A stretch of DNA of 64,000 nt from Cyanobium usitatum str. Tous (GTDB lineage: Bacteria; Cyanobacteriota; Cyanobacteriia; PCC-6307; Cyanobiaceae): NCBI RefSeq assembly GCF_963920485.1, contig NZ_OY986431.1, forward strand, positions 2,251,351-2,315,350, written 5' to 3'. Below the pieces are notes generated by a model, which saw only the letters and a list, made by a program, of their open reading frames with translations, was not told the origin of the DNA and did no database searches. Shown here piece after piece: positions 47,326 to 56,603 of the stretch; the first letter of the stretch is position 1; each line of letters starts with the position of its first letter. The position numbers and the translations under genes are program-made.

Positions 47326-47575
47326 AACAACGAACCAGCAGCCGCACGGCCCCTTGTTGCTCCGGGTGTTCGCAGCAGATAACTCCATGACCGGAGCTCT
47401 CCAGCCCCTGGGTCACCTGCTGCTGGGGCTCTCCCCGATCTAAATCCACCTGCAGGATCTGGCCAGGAAGCAAACGCTCCAGGGCCAGCTTGGTGCGAAT
47501 GAAGTTGAGCGGACAGGCAATGCCGCGTAGATCAAGCTGGGCATCTGGGTTGCCGTCTGCCCACCCGGAGCTCAA
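47315..47575 (-). CDS. TusA/SirA-family sulfur carrier-like protein
   Basis: 86 residues with the TusA fold core [20 protein letters not shown] (15-34). Cys21 corresponds to the sulfur-carrying cysteine; the usual C-P-x-P reads C-P-L-N here, a variant I recall as common in cyanobacteria. Family members relay persulfide sulfur, for example to tRNA thiolation, but the cyanobacterial role is not established. The start is TTG at 47575, sharing TTGA with the dnaJ stop. Two extra Cys (VICCEH) lie in the C-terminal half. Confidence 0.85.
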   Translation of the reverse strand: MSSGWADGNPDAQLDLRGIACPLNFIRTKLALERLLPGQILQVDLDRGEPQQQVTQGLESSGHGVICCEHPEQQGAVRLLVRCYGG

Positions 47576-48687
47576 CCGAAGAGGCCCCCAAACAAGCCGC
47601 TCTTATGGGGATGCTTGTGGCCCTTGTTGGTGTGGTGGCCCGCCAATTGCTCCAGCAACTCCCGCTCTTCAGCATTGAGCTTGGTGGGCAGCTGCACCTT
47701 GATGCTGACCAAGTGGTTGCCTCGGGCCACCGGATTGCCCAGCTTGGGCACCCCCTTGCTCTGCAGGGTGAGCACCGCTCCGGGCTGGGTACCGGCTGGA
47801 ATCTCCAACGACTCCTGGCCGTCCACCGTGTCTACCTCGATGGTGTCGCCCAAAATGGCCTGGAGGTAATTGAGCGTCACCTCAGAGTGAATGTGGATGC
47901 CGTCGCGGCGCAAGCCGGCAGCCGATTGAACACTCAGGAACACATAGAGATCGCCGGCGGGACCGCCCCGCTGGCCGGCATTGCCCTCATTTGCCACCCG
48001 CAGCCGGGTACCGGAATCAACCCCAGCTGGGATGTTGATCCGCAGCTTTTTACGCACCTGCTGCAGACCCTGGCCACCGCAAGCGCCGCAGGGGTCGGCA
48101 ATCACTTGGCCGCTACCCTCACAGGTGGGACAAGCAGCCACCTGGGTAAAGCTGCCGAATGGGGTGCGGGTGGCCCGACGCACTTGGCCAGCGCCGCCAC
48201 AGGTTCCGCAGCTTGTGGGTCCACTGCCCGCCTTAGCACCAGACCCCTGGCAGGTGCTGCAGGTTTCGAGATGGCGAATCTGCACCTCCTTCTCGATACC
48301 AAACACCGCCTCTTGGAAGTTGATGCTGAGGTCGAGGCGCAGGTCATCGCCTTGACGGGGACCACGCCGCCGCGGTCCTGCGCCAGCACCCGCCCCGCCA
48401 AAGCCACTGAAAAAGGTCTCAAACAGGTCGGCAAAGCCGCCCATGTCGCCCATATCAGGGGCGCCGCCACCGCCTAATCCCGCCTCACCGAACTGGTCGT
48501 AACGGGCGCGGGTTTGGGGATCGCTGAGCACCTCGTAGGCCCGGCCGATCTCCTTGAATTTGTCTTCAGCCCCAGGATCTTTGTTGACATCCGGGTGGTA
48601 CTGACGGGCCATCCGCCGGTAGGCCCGCTTCAAAGTGTCTGGATCGGCGTCGCGGGCAGTGCCGAGCAGGTCGTAGTAGTCGGCCAT
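47572..48687 (-). CDS. dnaJ: Chaperone DnaJ
   Basis: Hsp40 cochaperone that stimulates DnaK ATPase. 371 residues: J domain with HPD (31-33), a Gly-rich region (about 71-105), four CxxCxGxG zinc repeats ([32 protein letters not shown]; about 140-210) and the substrate-binding C-terminal domain ending in FGGLFG. The start ATG overlaps the grpE stop by one base (TGATG). No dnaK in the window. Full-length type I DnaJ. Confidence 0.97.
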   Translation of the reverse strand: MADYYDLLGTARDADPDTLKRAYRRMARQYHPDVNKDPGAEDKFKEIGRAYEVLSDPQTRARYDQFGEAGLGGGGAPDMGDMGGFADLFETFFSGFGGAGAGAGPRRRGPRQGDDLRLDLSINFQEAVFGIEKEVQIRHLETCSTCQGSGAKAGSGPTSCGTCGGAGQVRRATRTPFGSFTQVAACPTCEGSGQVIADPCGACGGQGLQQVRKKLRINIPAGVDSGTRLRVANEGNAGQRGGPAGDLYVFLSVQSAAGLRRDGIHIHSEVTLNYLQAILGDTIEVDTVDGQESLEIPAGTQPGAVLTLQSKGVPKLGNPVARGNHLVSIKVQLPTKLNAEERELLEQLAGHHTNKGHKHPHKSGLFGGLFG

Positions 48688-49361
48688 CAGCCGTCCTGCT
48701 CCTCAGCCTGGCCATTCTCAGCTGCTTGGGGGCCAGCGGGGACGGCGCCGGAACCAGGCCCCATCGACACCTTGACTAGGGCGTGGCGCAGCACCCGACC
48801 GTTTAGGTGGTAGCCGCGCTGCAACTCCTCGATCACCACATCTTCGGCATGGGCCTCGCTGGGTTCACGCAAGACCGCCTCATGCAAGCTGGGATCGAAG
48901 GGTTCACCCTCTACCCGCATCGGTGAAACCCCCAGCTGCTTGAACACATCCACTAGCTGCTTGTACAGGCCCTGATAGCTGCGATGCAGCGCCTGGGCTT
49001 CCTCATGCTGGGGATTCAGCTGCTGCCTTGCCCGGTCGAAGTTATCGACCACCGGCAAAATCTCACCCAAGGTGGAGCAGGTGATCTGTAGGCGCAGGTC
49101 TTCGCTGTCGCGGCTCTGGCGCTTGCGGAAGTTGTCGAAGTCGGCAGCCAGACGCATGTATTGGCCGTTGAGGGCCTCATGCTCTGCCTTGAGTGCCACC
49201 AGCTGGCCAGCCAGATCGGAACCCTGATCAGAAATCTGGTGAGAGCCGGCCTCCTGTCCAGCCTCCATCTCCGGAGTAGCCGGAATCTCGCTGGGATCAG
49301 CTGCCTGGGGGGCCCCAGCTCCCAGGTTGCTGTCACCGCTCATCGAGGTGTCACCGCTCAT
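48687..49361 (-). CDS. grpE: Nucleotide exchange factor GrpE
   Basis: Releases ADP from DnaK. 224 residues from the ATG at 49361; a TTG at 49370 would add three. The acidic, disordered N-terminus (about 1-45) is followed by the long dimerisation helix ([28 protein letters not shown]; starts about 54) and the beta-rich head with FDPSLHEAV and [11 protein letters not shown] Gly/Ala/Glu-rich tail follows. First gene of the chaperone operon; 88 bp separate it from divergent pilB. Confidence 0.95.
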   Translation of the reverse strand: MSGDTSMSGDSNLGAGAPQAADPSEIPATPEMEAGQEAGSHQISDQGSDLAGQLVALKAEHEALNGQYMRLAADFDNFRKRQSRDSEDLRLQITCSTLGEILPVVDNFDRARQQLNPQHEEAQALHRSYQGLYKQLVDVFKQLGVSPMRVEGEPFDPSLHEAVLREPSEAHAEDVVIEELQRGYHLNGRVLRHALVKVSMGPGSGAVPAGPQAAENGQAEEQDG

Positions 49362-49449
49362 GGCTGACAAGGTCGGACTTTGGTTCTAGACATGTTGAAG
49401 CGCCGGGCCTACCTCCCACAAGCGGCGGAAGCCCGCACCTTCTGGCTCC

Positions 49450-51279
49450 ATGACCCTCATCCCTTCCCGCCCCGTCCCTGAAGCCAGCAGCGAAGAGCAG
49501 CAGCGTCTGGAGGTGGAGCTACTGGTTGGTGAACCGGTGCTGCAAGCCACCGAGTTGCAGGCCCTTGGTCAAGACTTACTTTTTACGGGCAAAGGGCTGC
49601 CAGAGGCCCGCTGGCGCGAATTTGGCGCCTTGCCCCTTCAAGAAAGCAAAGGGAGATTGGTAGTTGCCGTACCTAGCCACTGGGGGCCCCAGCAGCGCCA
49701 GAACTTAATTGAGGAATTGCAACGTGCCGGCTTCAACGCGGAGCTGAAGTTGGCGTTGGCGACAAATCTCACATCTGCGCTCTCGGCAAAAGCACCAACT
49801 CCCGCTACCGCAGCCTCCAAGCCAGGCCAACCGCGACCACCTGCAAGCTTTACCCCCCCCCGCTCCCTAACCAAAGACCTAGGAATCCCTGGAACCTCCG
49901 AAGGGCAGCTGCAGGAGGTTGCCGATGTCGAAGATCTGGAGGGCACTGCTGCTGCTGCCAACAGCAGTGCCAATGCGTCACCAATCATCAGCCTGGTGGA
50001 CAGAATCCTGATCGAGGCCCTCACCCTGGGGGCCAGTGATATTCACGTGGAACCCCAGGAAAACACCCTGGAAATTCGCTTTCGCCTCGACGGTGTGCTG
50101 CAGAAGCACTTCGAGGACCTGCCAAAGAGCCTGACGCCTGCCGTCACATCACGCATCAAAATCATGGCGGATCTGGACATCGCCGAGCGACGATTGCCTC
50201 AAGACGGCCGCATCAGGCGCATGTTCCGCGGCCGCAAAATGGATTTTCGGGTAAGCACTTTACCCAGCCGTAATGGTGAAAAGATATGCCTGCGCCTACT
50301 TGACAGCGGCGCTACTCAGCTCGGCCTAGAAACCCTAATCACCGATGCGGATGCCAGAAAAACCCTGCGAGAGCTGGGATCTAAACCCTACGGAATGATT
50401 CTGGTGACGGGCCCAACCGGCTCGGGCAAGTCAACCACCCTCTACGCCCTACTAGCTGAGCGCAACGATCCAGGTATCAACATTTCCACGGTTGAAGACC
50501 CGATCGAATACACCCTGCATGGCATCACCCAAACCCAAGTAAATCGAGAGAAGGGGCTCGATTTCAGTATGGCGCTACGTGCCTTTATGCGACAGGACCC
50601 TGACGTTTTGCTGGTGGGAGAAACCCGCGACTTGGAGACCGCCAAAACGGCGATCGAGGCCGCACTTACTGGCCACCTAGTGATGACCACCCTGCACTGC
50701 AACGACGCGGCCAGCGCCATCGCCCGCCTCGATGAAATGGGTGTGGAGCCCTTCATGGTGAGCGCATCACTGCTGGGCATCGTGTCCCAACGGCTGCTGC
50801 GAAGGGTGTGTTCGGCTTGCCGAATTAGTTACACCCCCAATCCGGAAGAACTGGCCCGTTTTGGTCTGTTGAGTAGCCACGAAACCACGGTGACCTTCTT
50901 CAAGGCCAACACCCAGAACCGCAACCAGGAAGGCTGCTGCCCTGCATGCAACGGTGCCGGCTACAAAGGAAGAATCGGTGTCTACGAAATCCTACGGATG
51001 ACGGATACCTTGGCAGCAGCTGTCGCCAAAAGGGAACCCACAGATGTGCTGCGGCGAATGGCGCTTGAAAACGGCATGAAAACCCTTTTGGGCTACGGGC
51101 TGCAGCTAGTGCGCGAAGGTCACACAACCCTGGCCGAGGTCGAACGGATGCTGCTCACTGATTCAGGCCTGGAAGCTGAACGCCGCTCTAAATCACTAAG
51201 CACCCTCACCTGCAGCAACTGCGGAGCTGGGCTCCATGACGACTGGCTCGAATGTCCCTACTGTCTAACCAGCCGCTGA
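49450..51279 (+). CDS. pilB: Type IV pilus extension ATPase PilB
   Basis: Cytoplasmic hexameric motor that powers pilin polymerisation for twitching or natural competence. 609 residues: a variable N-terminal domain, a Pro/Ala linker (about 115-135), Walker A GPTGSGKST (about 320-328), Asp box EDPIEYTLHG, Walker B LLVGETRDLET, and the tetracysteine CSAC...CPAC (about 455-500) typical of PilB/GspE. After the usual end there is an extra C-terminal zinc-ribbon-like pair CSNCG...CPYC (about 587-604). ATG start; pilT follows after 7 bp. Confidence 0.95.
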   Translation: MTLIPSRPVPEASSEEQQRLEVELLVGEPVLQATELQALGQDLLFTGKGLPEARWREFGALPLQESKGRLVVAVPSHWGPQQRQNLIEELQRAGFNAELKLALATNLTSALSAKAPTPATAASKPGQPRPPASFTPPRSLTKDLGIPGTSEGQLQEVADVEDLEGTAAAANSSANASPIISLVDRILIEALTLGASDIHVEPQENTLEIRFRLDGVLQKHFEDLPKSLTPAVTSRIKIMADLDIAERRLPQDGRIRRMFRGRKMDFRVSTLPSRNGEKICLRLLDSGATQLGLETLITDADARKTLRELGSKPYGMILVTGPTGSGKSTTLYALLAERNDPGINISTVEDPIEYTLHGITQTQVNREKGLDFSMALRAFMRQDPDVLLVGETRDLETAKTAIEAALTGHLVMTTLHCNDAASAIARLDEMGVEPFMVSASLLGIVSQRLLRRVCSACRISYTPNPEELARFGLLSSHETTVTFFKANTQNRNQEGCCPACNGAGYKGRIGVYEILRMTDTLAAAVAKREPTDVLRRMALENGMKTLLGYGLQLVREGHTTLAEVERMLLTDSGLEAERRSKSLSTLTCSNCGAGLHDDWLECPYCLTSR

Positions 51280-51286
51280 GGGTCCC

Positions 51287-52366
51287 ATGGCCGTGATGAT
51301 TGAAGACTTGATGACCCAACTTGTGAAGGATGGCGGCAGTGATCTCCATATCAGTGCAGGCATACCTCCCTATGGCAGGTTCAGCGGTCAACTAAGGCCC
51401 ATACACGATGATTCCCTAGACGAAGAAAGCTGCAATAAACTAATCTTCTCCATGCTAAATAATGCCCAGCGCAAGCAGCTAGAGCAAACCTGGGAATTAG
51501 ATTGTGCCTATGGCCTTAAAGGGATCGCCCGCTTCAGGGTCAATGTTTATCGCCAGAGGGGTACCTACGCCGCCTGCCTGCGAGCGCTTTCCAACACCGT
51601 GCCCACTCTGGAAAGCCTAGGGCTACCGCCGATTGTGGAGGAAATGAGCCACATGCCCAAAGGGCTGATTCTCGTAACAGGCCCCACCGGCTCTGGCAAA
51701 ACCACAACCCTGGCGGCAATGATCGAGCATATAAATCAAACCCGGGCAGAACATATATTGACCATTGAAGACCCGATTGAATTCACATACAGACCAGTAA
51801 AAAGTGTCATCCACCAGCGCCAGCTCAACGAAGACACCCGCAGCTTTGCCAATGCCCTAAAGGCAGCCCTTCGAGAAGATCCCGACGTAATCCTGGTGGG
51901 CGAGCTTCGAGACCTCGACACCATCCAGTTAGCAATTACGGCAGCAGAAACCGGTCACCTGGTATTGGGCACCCTGCACACGAGTTCGGCCGCCCAAACC
52001 GTGGACCGCATGGTGGATGTTTTCCCCCCCAGCCAACAGAATCAGATTCGGGTGCAGCTAAGCAGCAGCCTTGTGGCCGTTTTTGCCCAAACGCTGTGCA
52101 AGCGCCACAATCCAAGCCCCGGCCAATCTGGTCGAGTCATGGCCCAGGAGATAATGATCAATACACCAGCCACCGCAAACCTGATCCGGGAAGGTAAAAC
52201 CGCCCAGCTTTACTCTGCAATTCAGACAGGTGGTCAACTATCAATGCAAACGCTGGAAAAAGCCCTTGGGGATCTAGTGCTCAGCAACCAAGTCATGATG
52301 GATGAAGCCCTTTTGAAAACCTCAAAGCCTGACGAGCTCATACGTTTAGTCAAGCAACTGAGCTGA
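51287..52366 (+). CDS. pilT: Type IV pilus retraction ATPase PilT
   Basis: Hexameric motor that depolymerises pili. 359 residues: PAS-like N-terminal domain (GGSDLHISAGIPPYGRFSG near 16-34), Walker A GPTGSGKTT (about 131-139), Asp box EDPIEF, Walker B LVGELRDLDTI, and HTSSAAQTVDRMVDVFP. The length is typical of PilT (340-370). ATG start, 7 bp after pilB and 24 bp before pilC, so the three form an operon. Notably AT-richer in places than the flanking genes. Confidence 0.95.
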   Translation: MAVMIEDLMTQLVKDGGSDLHISAGIPPYGRFSGQLRPIHDDSLDEESCNKLIFSMLNNAQRKQLEQTWELDCAYGLKGIARFRVNVYRQRGTYAACLRALSNTVPTLESLGLPPIVEEMSHMPKGLILVTGPTGSGKTTTLAAMIEHINQTRAEHILTIEDPIEFTYRPVKSVIHQRQLNEDTRSFANALKAALREDPDVILVGELRDLDTIQLAITAAETGHLVLGTLHTSSAAQTVDRMVDVFPPSQQNQIRVQLSSSLVAVFAQTLCKRHNPSPGQSGRVMAQEIMINTPATANLIREGKTAQLYSAIQTGGQLSMQTLEKALGDLVLSNQVMMDEALLKTSKPDELIRLVKQLS

Positions 52367-52390
52367 TTCACCACTAGGTACTCCTAAACC

Positions 52391-53650
52391 ATGCCTGCCT
52401 TCGTTGCCACCTGCATCAATCCCCGAGGCAAGTCATTCCTTGTAGATATTGAGGCAACCGATCCCGCCCACGCTAAGCGCAGCTTGAGGCTGCGAGGCAT
52501 CCGAGCCACCGAAATCAAGGCCAAGCCGAAAACCACGGCGACGGGATCTAGTGCCGCAGCCCAACTAAGTGAAAAACTCAAATTCTCCAAACTCAATGAA
52601 CTGCTAGAGGCAAAACCTGGCATCAAAGATAAAGCTGTATTTGCCAGCAAGATGTCGGCCCTTGTCAATGCTGGCGTACCAATTGTGCGCAGCATCGACC
52701 TAATGGCATCTCAACAAAAGATGCCCCTGTTTAAACGGGCCCTGCAATCGATCAGCCTGGAGGTAAACCAGGGGATCTCCCTAGGCGAAGCCCTACGGCG
52801 CTGGCCCAAAGTATTTGACAAGCTCAGCATCGCCATGGTGGAGGCGGGGGAAGCCGGCGGCGTGCTGGATGAATCCCTAAAGAGACTGGCCAAACTGCTT
52901 GAGGACAACGCCAAGTTGCAAAACCAGCTCAAAGGGGCCATGGGCTATCCGGTGGCTGTGTTGTTCATCGCCATCTCAGTCTTTCTGGGAATGACAATCT
53001 TCATCATTCCCACCTTTGCCGGTATTTTTGATGGCCTAGGCGCCGAACTCCCCTGGTTCACTCAGATGATGGTGGACCTCAGCAGCCTACTGCGCTCAAC
53101 CTTTTCTCTGTATCTGGTATTAGGACTTATTGCCGGAGTCTTTCTATTTGGCAAGTTTTATGCCACACCAATTGGCAGGCGGCGAGTAGACGCCCTTGTA
53201 CTCAAGCTCCCCCTGTTTGGCGAATTGATTCAAAAAACAGCAACGGCGCAGTTCTCCCGAACCTTTAGCTCCCTAACGCGAGCGGGGGTGCCAATTTTGA
53301 TGTCACTTGATATAGTTAGAGAAATCACAAGTAATTCCATTATCTCAGATGCAATTAGCAATAGTCGCCAAGACGTGTTGCAGGGAATTCCGTTAAGTGT
53401 TGCGCTTGGACGCATGAACGTATTTCCTGATATGTCTATCAGCATGCTCTCCATCGGCGAGGAAACAGGCGAAATGGACGCCATGCTCTCCAAGGTGGCT
53501 GACTTTTATGAAGACGAAGTGGAAGCCACCGTCAAGGCACTCACCTCCATGCTGGAGCCGGCCATGATCGTGCTTGTCGGCGGCATTGTGGCCTCAATCC
53601 TGCTGGCTATGTATCTACCGATGTTCTCGGTGTTTGATCAGATCAAATAA
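52391..53650 (+). CDS. pilC: Type IV pilus inner-membrane platform protein PilC
   Basis: Polytopic platform that couples the PilB/PilT motors to pilin. 419 residues with two GspF domains (about 80-205 and 285-405), each followed by membrane helices: VAVLFIAISVFLGMTIFIIP near 190-210, LYLVLGLIAGVFLFGKFY near 240 and MIVLVGGIVASILLAMYLP near the C-terminus. The duplicated GEALRRWPKVFD/SVALGRMNVFPD and EAGEAGGVLDESL/SIGEETGEMDAML pairs are diagnostic. ATG start. The end overlaps the convergent flavoprotein gene by 13 bp. Confidence 0.95.
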   Translation: MPAFVATCINPRGKSFLVDIEATDPAHAKRSLRLRGIRATEIKAKPKTTATGSSAAAQLSEKLKFSKLNELLEAKPGIKDKAVFASKMSALVNAGVPIVRSIDLMASQQKMPLFKRALQSISLEVNQGISLGEALRRWPKVFDKLSIAMVEAGEAGGVLDESLKRLAKLLEDNAKLQNQLKGAMGYPVAVLFIAISVFLGMTIFIIPTFAGIFDGLGAELPWFTQMMVDLSSLLRSTFSLYLVLGLIAGVFLFGKFYATPIGRRRVDALVLKLPLFGELIQKTATAQFSRTFSSLTRAGVPILMSLDIVREITSNSIISDAISNSRQDVLQGIPLSVALGRMNVFPDMSISMLSIGEETGEMDAMLSKVADFYEDEVEATVKALTSMLEPAMIVLVGGIVASILLAMYLPMFSVFDQIK

Positions 53651-54906
53651 CTCTCAGCCAAAGCCTGGCCAGCCAGCCAGCCGCTGCTCCAGCAGTGCTG
53701 GAAGTTGAACCCCCCCGTCACCCCGTCCACATCCAAAAGTTCACCCACCAAATAAAGACCAGGCTGCTGGCGGCTCTCCATCGTCGCCAGGTTCACCTCA
53801 CCTAGAGGAATGCCCCCTGCTGTCACGAATTCTTCGCCGAAGGGGCCCCGCCCGGTAATGGCCAGCCGGGTATCACGCAAGGCCGATACCAACAGCTGCT
53901 GGTGCCGCTTAGCAAGGTCAGCCCAGCGCTGCTGAGGGTCTAGGCCATGGCGCTGCAACAGGGCCAGCCATAGGCGCCGGCTAAGGGCGGGCCAGGGGCG
54001 CCAGTTGGCTAGTTGCCGCTTGGCCTGGTCTCGCTTGGCCTCGGCAAACAAGCCCTCAAGATCCTGCTGGGACAGGCCGCCACTCCAATCAAGGCGCAGC
54101 TCACCCCGATAGCCACTGGCCTTGAGGGCGCGGGCCGCAAAAGCCGTGAGCCGCAGGGTGGCTGGACCGGACAGACCCCAATGGGTGATCAGCACCGGGC
54201 CCCGCTGGCGAAAAGGCTGGGCAGCCCGAGCGGCCTGGGGCTCCTGCGGCAGGTGCAAAGCCAGCTCCACCGGATCCATCACCACTCCGGCCAGCTCCAG
54301 CAGGGGATCGCCAGCCAGGGCCAAGGTGAATAGGGAGGGCACAGGCGCCACCAGCCCATGGCCTAGGGCCGCCGCCAGCTGGCGGCCGCTGGGATGGCTG
54401 CCGGTGGCAAGCACCAACCGATCGGCTCTGATCGCCCCACCGCCCCGCACCAGCAGGTCAAAACCACCGGAAGCAGCTGCCGCGGCCCGCTGCAGGCTCA
54501 CCCCCGTGTGCAGCTGCACCCCGGCCTGGAGGGCCGCTCGGCGCAAGGTGGCTGCCACCGATTCGGCACGGTTTGAGCGGGGAAACAGGCGGCCGTCCGG
54601 CTCCTCCACCAGTTCGAGGCCATGGTCAGCAAACCAAGCAACGGCATCGCCGGGAGCAAAGCGGGAAAAGGGACCCCGCAGGGCTTGGCCGCCCCGGGGA
54701 TAGTGCCCCACCAACGCCCGAGGATCCCAGCAGGCATGGGTGACATTGCAGCGCCCACCACCACTGATCAAAACCTTGTTCAACGGCTCGTTGGTGGCTT
54801 CCAGCAGTGCGATATCGCCAAGGCCGGCCTCAGCAGCACAGATGGCGGCCATGAAGCCGGCGGCACCGCCACCGGCCACGACAACGGCAGCATGAATTGG
54901 CAGCAT
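53638..54906 (-). CDS. BaiN/HI0933-family flavoprotein (NAD(P)/FAD-dependent oxidoreductase)
   Basis: 422 residues: FAD-binding VVAGGGAAGFMAA (about 8-20), the family signature ISGGGRCNVTH (about 47-57), LVLATG and a C-terminal GELLDVDGVTGGFNFQHCWSSGWLAG (starts about 384). This family (COG2081) is widespread and includes BaiN; its physiological reaction is unknown in most bacteria. ATG at 54906 chosen; upstream frame overlaps dus and looks non-coding. The start codon faces the dus start with 6 bp between. Confidence 0.88.
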   Translation of the reverse strand: MLPIHAAVVVAGGGAAGFMAAICAAEAGLGDIALLEATNEPLNKVLISGGGRCNVTHACWDPRALVGHYPRGGQALRGPFSRFAPGDAVAWFADHGLELVEEPDGRLFPRSNRAESVAATLRRAALQAGVQLHTGVSLQRAAAAASGGFDLLVRGGGAIRADRLVLATGSHPSGRQLAAALGHGLVAPVPSLFTLALAGDPLLELAGVVMDPVELALHLPQEPQAARAAQPFRQRGPVLITHWGLSGPATLRLTAFAARALKASGYRGELRLDWSGGLSQQDLEGLFAEAKRDQAKRQLANWRPWPALSRRLWLALLQRHGLDPQQRWADLAKRHQQLLVSALRDTRLAITGRGPFGEEFVTAGGIPLGEVNLATMESRQQPGLYLVGELLDVDGVTGGFNFQHCWSSGWLAGQALAESYLI

Positions 54907-54912
54907 GGGGAG

Positions 54913-55938
54913 ATGGGCCAGATCGATCCAGCCAGTTATCGCTTCAGTGTGGCCCCGATGATGGACTACACCGATCGGCACTTCCGGGTGCTGATGCGGC
55001 AGATCAGCAGGCGCAGCCTGCTTTACACCGAAATGGTGGTAGCCCAGGCCCTGCACCACGCCAGGCAAGCACCTGATGCCAGCGCACCGGGGGGGCGGCT
55101 GGAGCGCCTACTGGGCTTCGATCCGATCGAAAAACCCCTAGCCCTGCAAGTGGGCGGCGACGATCCTGGCTTGCTGGCTGAGGCCGCTGCCCTGGCGGCT
55201 GAATGGGGCTACGACGAAATCAACCTGAATGTGGGCTGCCCCAGCGAGAAGGTGCAGAAAGGCCGCTTTGGGGCCTGTCTGATGGCCGATCCTGACCAGG
55301 TGGCCCGCTGCGTTGCCGCCATGGCCGCCGCCTGCTCCTTGCCGGTAACGGTGAAACACCGCATCGGCATTGATGAGCGCGACTCATACGCCGAGTTGCT
55401 GGCCTTCGTGGATGCGGTGGCGGCAGCGGGGGCCCAGCGATTTGCAGTACACGCGCGTAAAGCCTGGCTGGAGGGGCTCGATCCCAAACAGAACCGGACG
55501 ATCCCGCCCTTGCGCTACGACGTAGTGCACACCCTCAAGCGCGATCGACCGCAACTGAGCATCGAGTTAAACGGCGGTCTGGAAAGCCTGGACGACTGCG
55601 TGCAGCAGCTCGAATTGGTGGACGGGGCCATGGTGGGTCGGGCTGCTTATGCCCATCCCCTCCAGTGGAGGCAGGTGGACCAGCAGATCTACGCCGACGA
55701 CAGCCAGCCGCTGGCCACAGCCTCCAGCGTGGTGGGAGGTTTGGTTGCCTACGCCGAGCAATGGCGCAGTCGAGGCGGGCGGCTGTGGCCTATCGCCCGC
55801 CACCTAGTACATGTGGTGGAGGGGGTAGGCGGCGCCAAACGCTGGCGCCAGCAACTCACCGAAAAAGCAGGGGCAAGGGACGCGGATGCTGGCGTGCTGG
55901 CAGCCGCAGCCCTATCCCTGGCAGAGCGGGGCTACTAG
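54913..55938 (+). CDS. dusA: tRNA-dihydrouridine synthase (DusA type)
   Basis: FMN-dependent reduction of uridines in the tRNA D-loop. 341 residues: SVAPMMDYTDRHFR (11-24), LQVGGDDP, INLNVGCPSEKVQKGRFGACLM (first part about 103-115; catalytic Cys in GCPS) and VKHRIGID. These features, particularly GRFGACLM, match DusA rather than DusB/C. ATG 54913 or 54892; the first avoids overlapping the divergent flavoprotein start. The stop overlaps that of the RRM gene through CTAG (55935-55938). Confidence 0.92.
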   Translation: MGQIDPASYRFSVAPMMDYTDRHFRVLMRQISRRSLLYTEMVVAQALHHARQAPDASAPGGRLERLLGFDPIEKPLALQVGGDDPGLLAEAAALAAEWGYDEINLNVGCPSEKVQKGRFGACLMADPDQVARCVAAMAAACSLPVTVKHRIGIDERDSYAELLAFVDAVAAAGAQRFAVHARKAWLEGLDPKQNRTIPPLRYDVVHTLKRDRPQLSIELNGGLESLDDCVQQLELVDGAMVGRAAYAHPLQWRQVDQQIYADDSQPLATASSVVGGLVAYAEQWRSRGGRLWPIARHLVHVVEGVGGAKRWRQQLTEKAGARDADAGVLAAAALSLAERGY

Positions 55939-56513
55939 CCCTCGGCACCACCGTAGAAGTCGCCGCCACCGCCACCGCTATCGCCACCGCCACTGCGGCG
56001 GCGGCGGGTGCGCCCAGCATCGAAGCTGTCGCCACCAGCAGGATTGCCGGCGCCATAGCTGCGATCTTCCCAGCCGCGAGCACCGGATCCCCGATCGCCA
56101 CCACCCGCATAACCACCACCACCGCCTGCTCCACCCCCACTGCCGCGGTTGTAGCCACCACCGCCACCGCCGCCACCTGCGTAGCCACCTCCTCCTCCGT
56201 AACCACCACCGCCGCCGCCATAACCACCCCGGCGCGGACCACCACCGCCAGCTCCGCCGCCGCCGCCGCTGGTGCGGGGCTCGGCTTTGTTGATGCGCAG
56301 GGGACGACCCATCAGCTCAGCACCCTGCAATGCCTCAACGGCCTTTGCCTCTGCTGCTTCATCGCCCATCTCAACAAAGGCGAAACCGCGCTTGCGCCCG
56401 GTATCCCGTTCGAGGGGTAGGGAACAGCTAGACACCTCACCGAAGGGTGCAAACAATTCCGCCACGTCTTCCTGCTCAGCGCGGAAGGGAAGGTTGCCGA
56501 CAAAAATACTCAC
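55935..56513 (-). CDS. RNA-binding protein, RRM plus Gly-rich tail
   Basis: 192 residues from the GTG at 56513 (SIFVGNLPF next). One RRM: RNP2 IFVGNL (3-8) and RNP1 KRGFAFVEM (about 40-48), followed by a long Gly/Tyr/Arg-rich tail (about 83-165) and AGRTRRRRS at 166-174. Cyanobacterial type II Rbp proteins of this design are cold-induced and bind RNA; some localise photosynthetic mRNAs near thylakoids. The nine-residue motif is identical to one at the end of RNase J here. It sits 90 bp downstream of argH; this leader may carry cold regulation. Confidence 0.92.
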   Translation of the reverse strand: MSIFVGNLPFRAEQEDVAELFAPFGEVSSCSLPLERDTGRKRGFAFVEMGDEAAEAKAVEALQGAELMGRPLRINKAEPRTSGGGGGAGGGGPRRGGYGGGGGGYGGGGGYAGGGGGGGGYNRGSGGGAGGGGGYAGGGDRGSGARGWEDRSYGAGNPAGGDSFDAGRTRRRRSGGGDSGGGGGDFYGGAEG

Positions 56514-56603
56514 GAACTGAAGATCGGCCGCGGGACCGATGCATGTGGGCCAGTGGGCCACTAACCGATCCACCCTAAGACGACTAACGAAAGCTGGCTG
56601 CTC

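Noticed and set aside
55965..56280. CRISPR-like repetitive block
   Set aside because: The periodic GCC/CAC-rich sequence is the coding region of Gly-rich repeats in the RRM protein, with no constant spacers.
55665..56420. A 251-codon plus-strand frame with Thr/Ala repeats
   Set aside because: Produced by reading the antisense of the Gly-rich codons of the RRM protein; overlaps dusA and the RRM gene.
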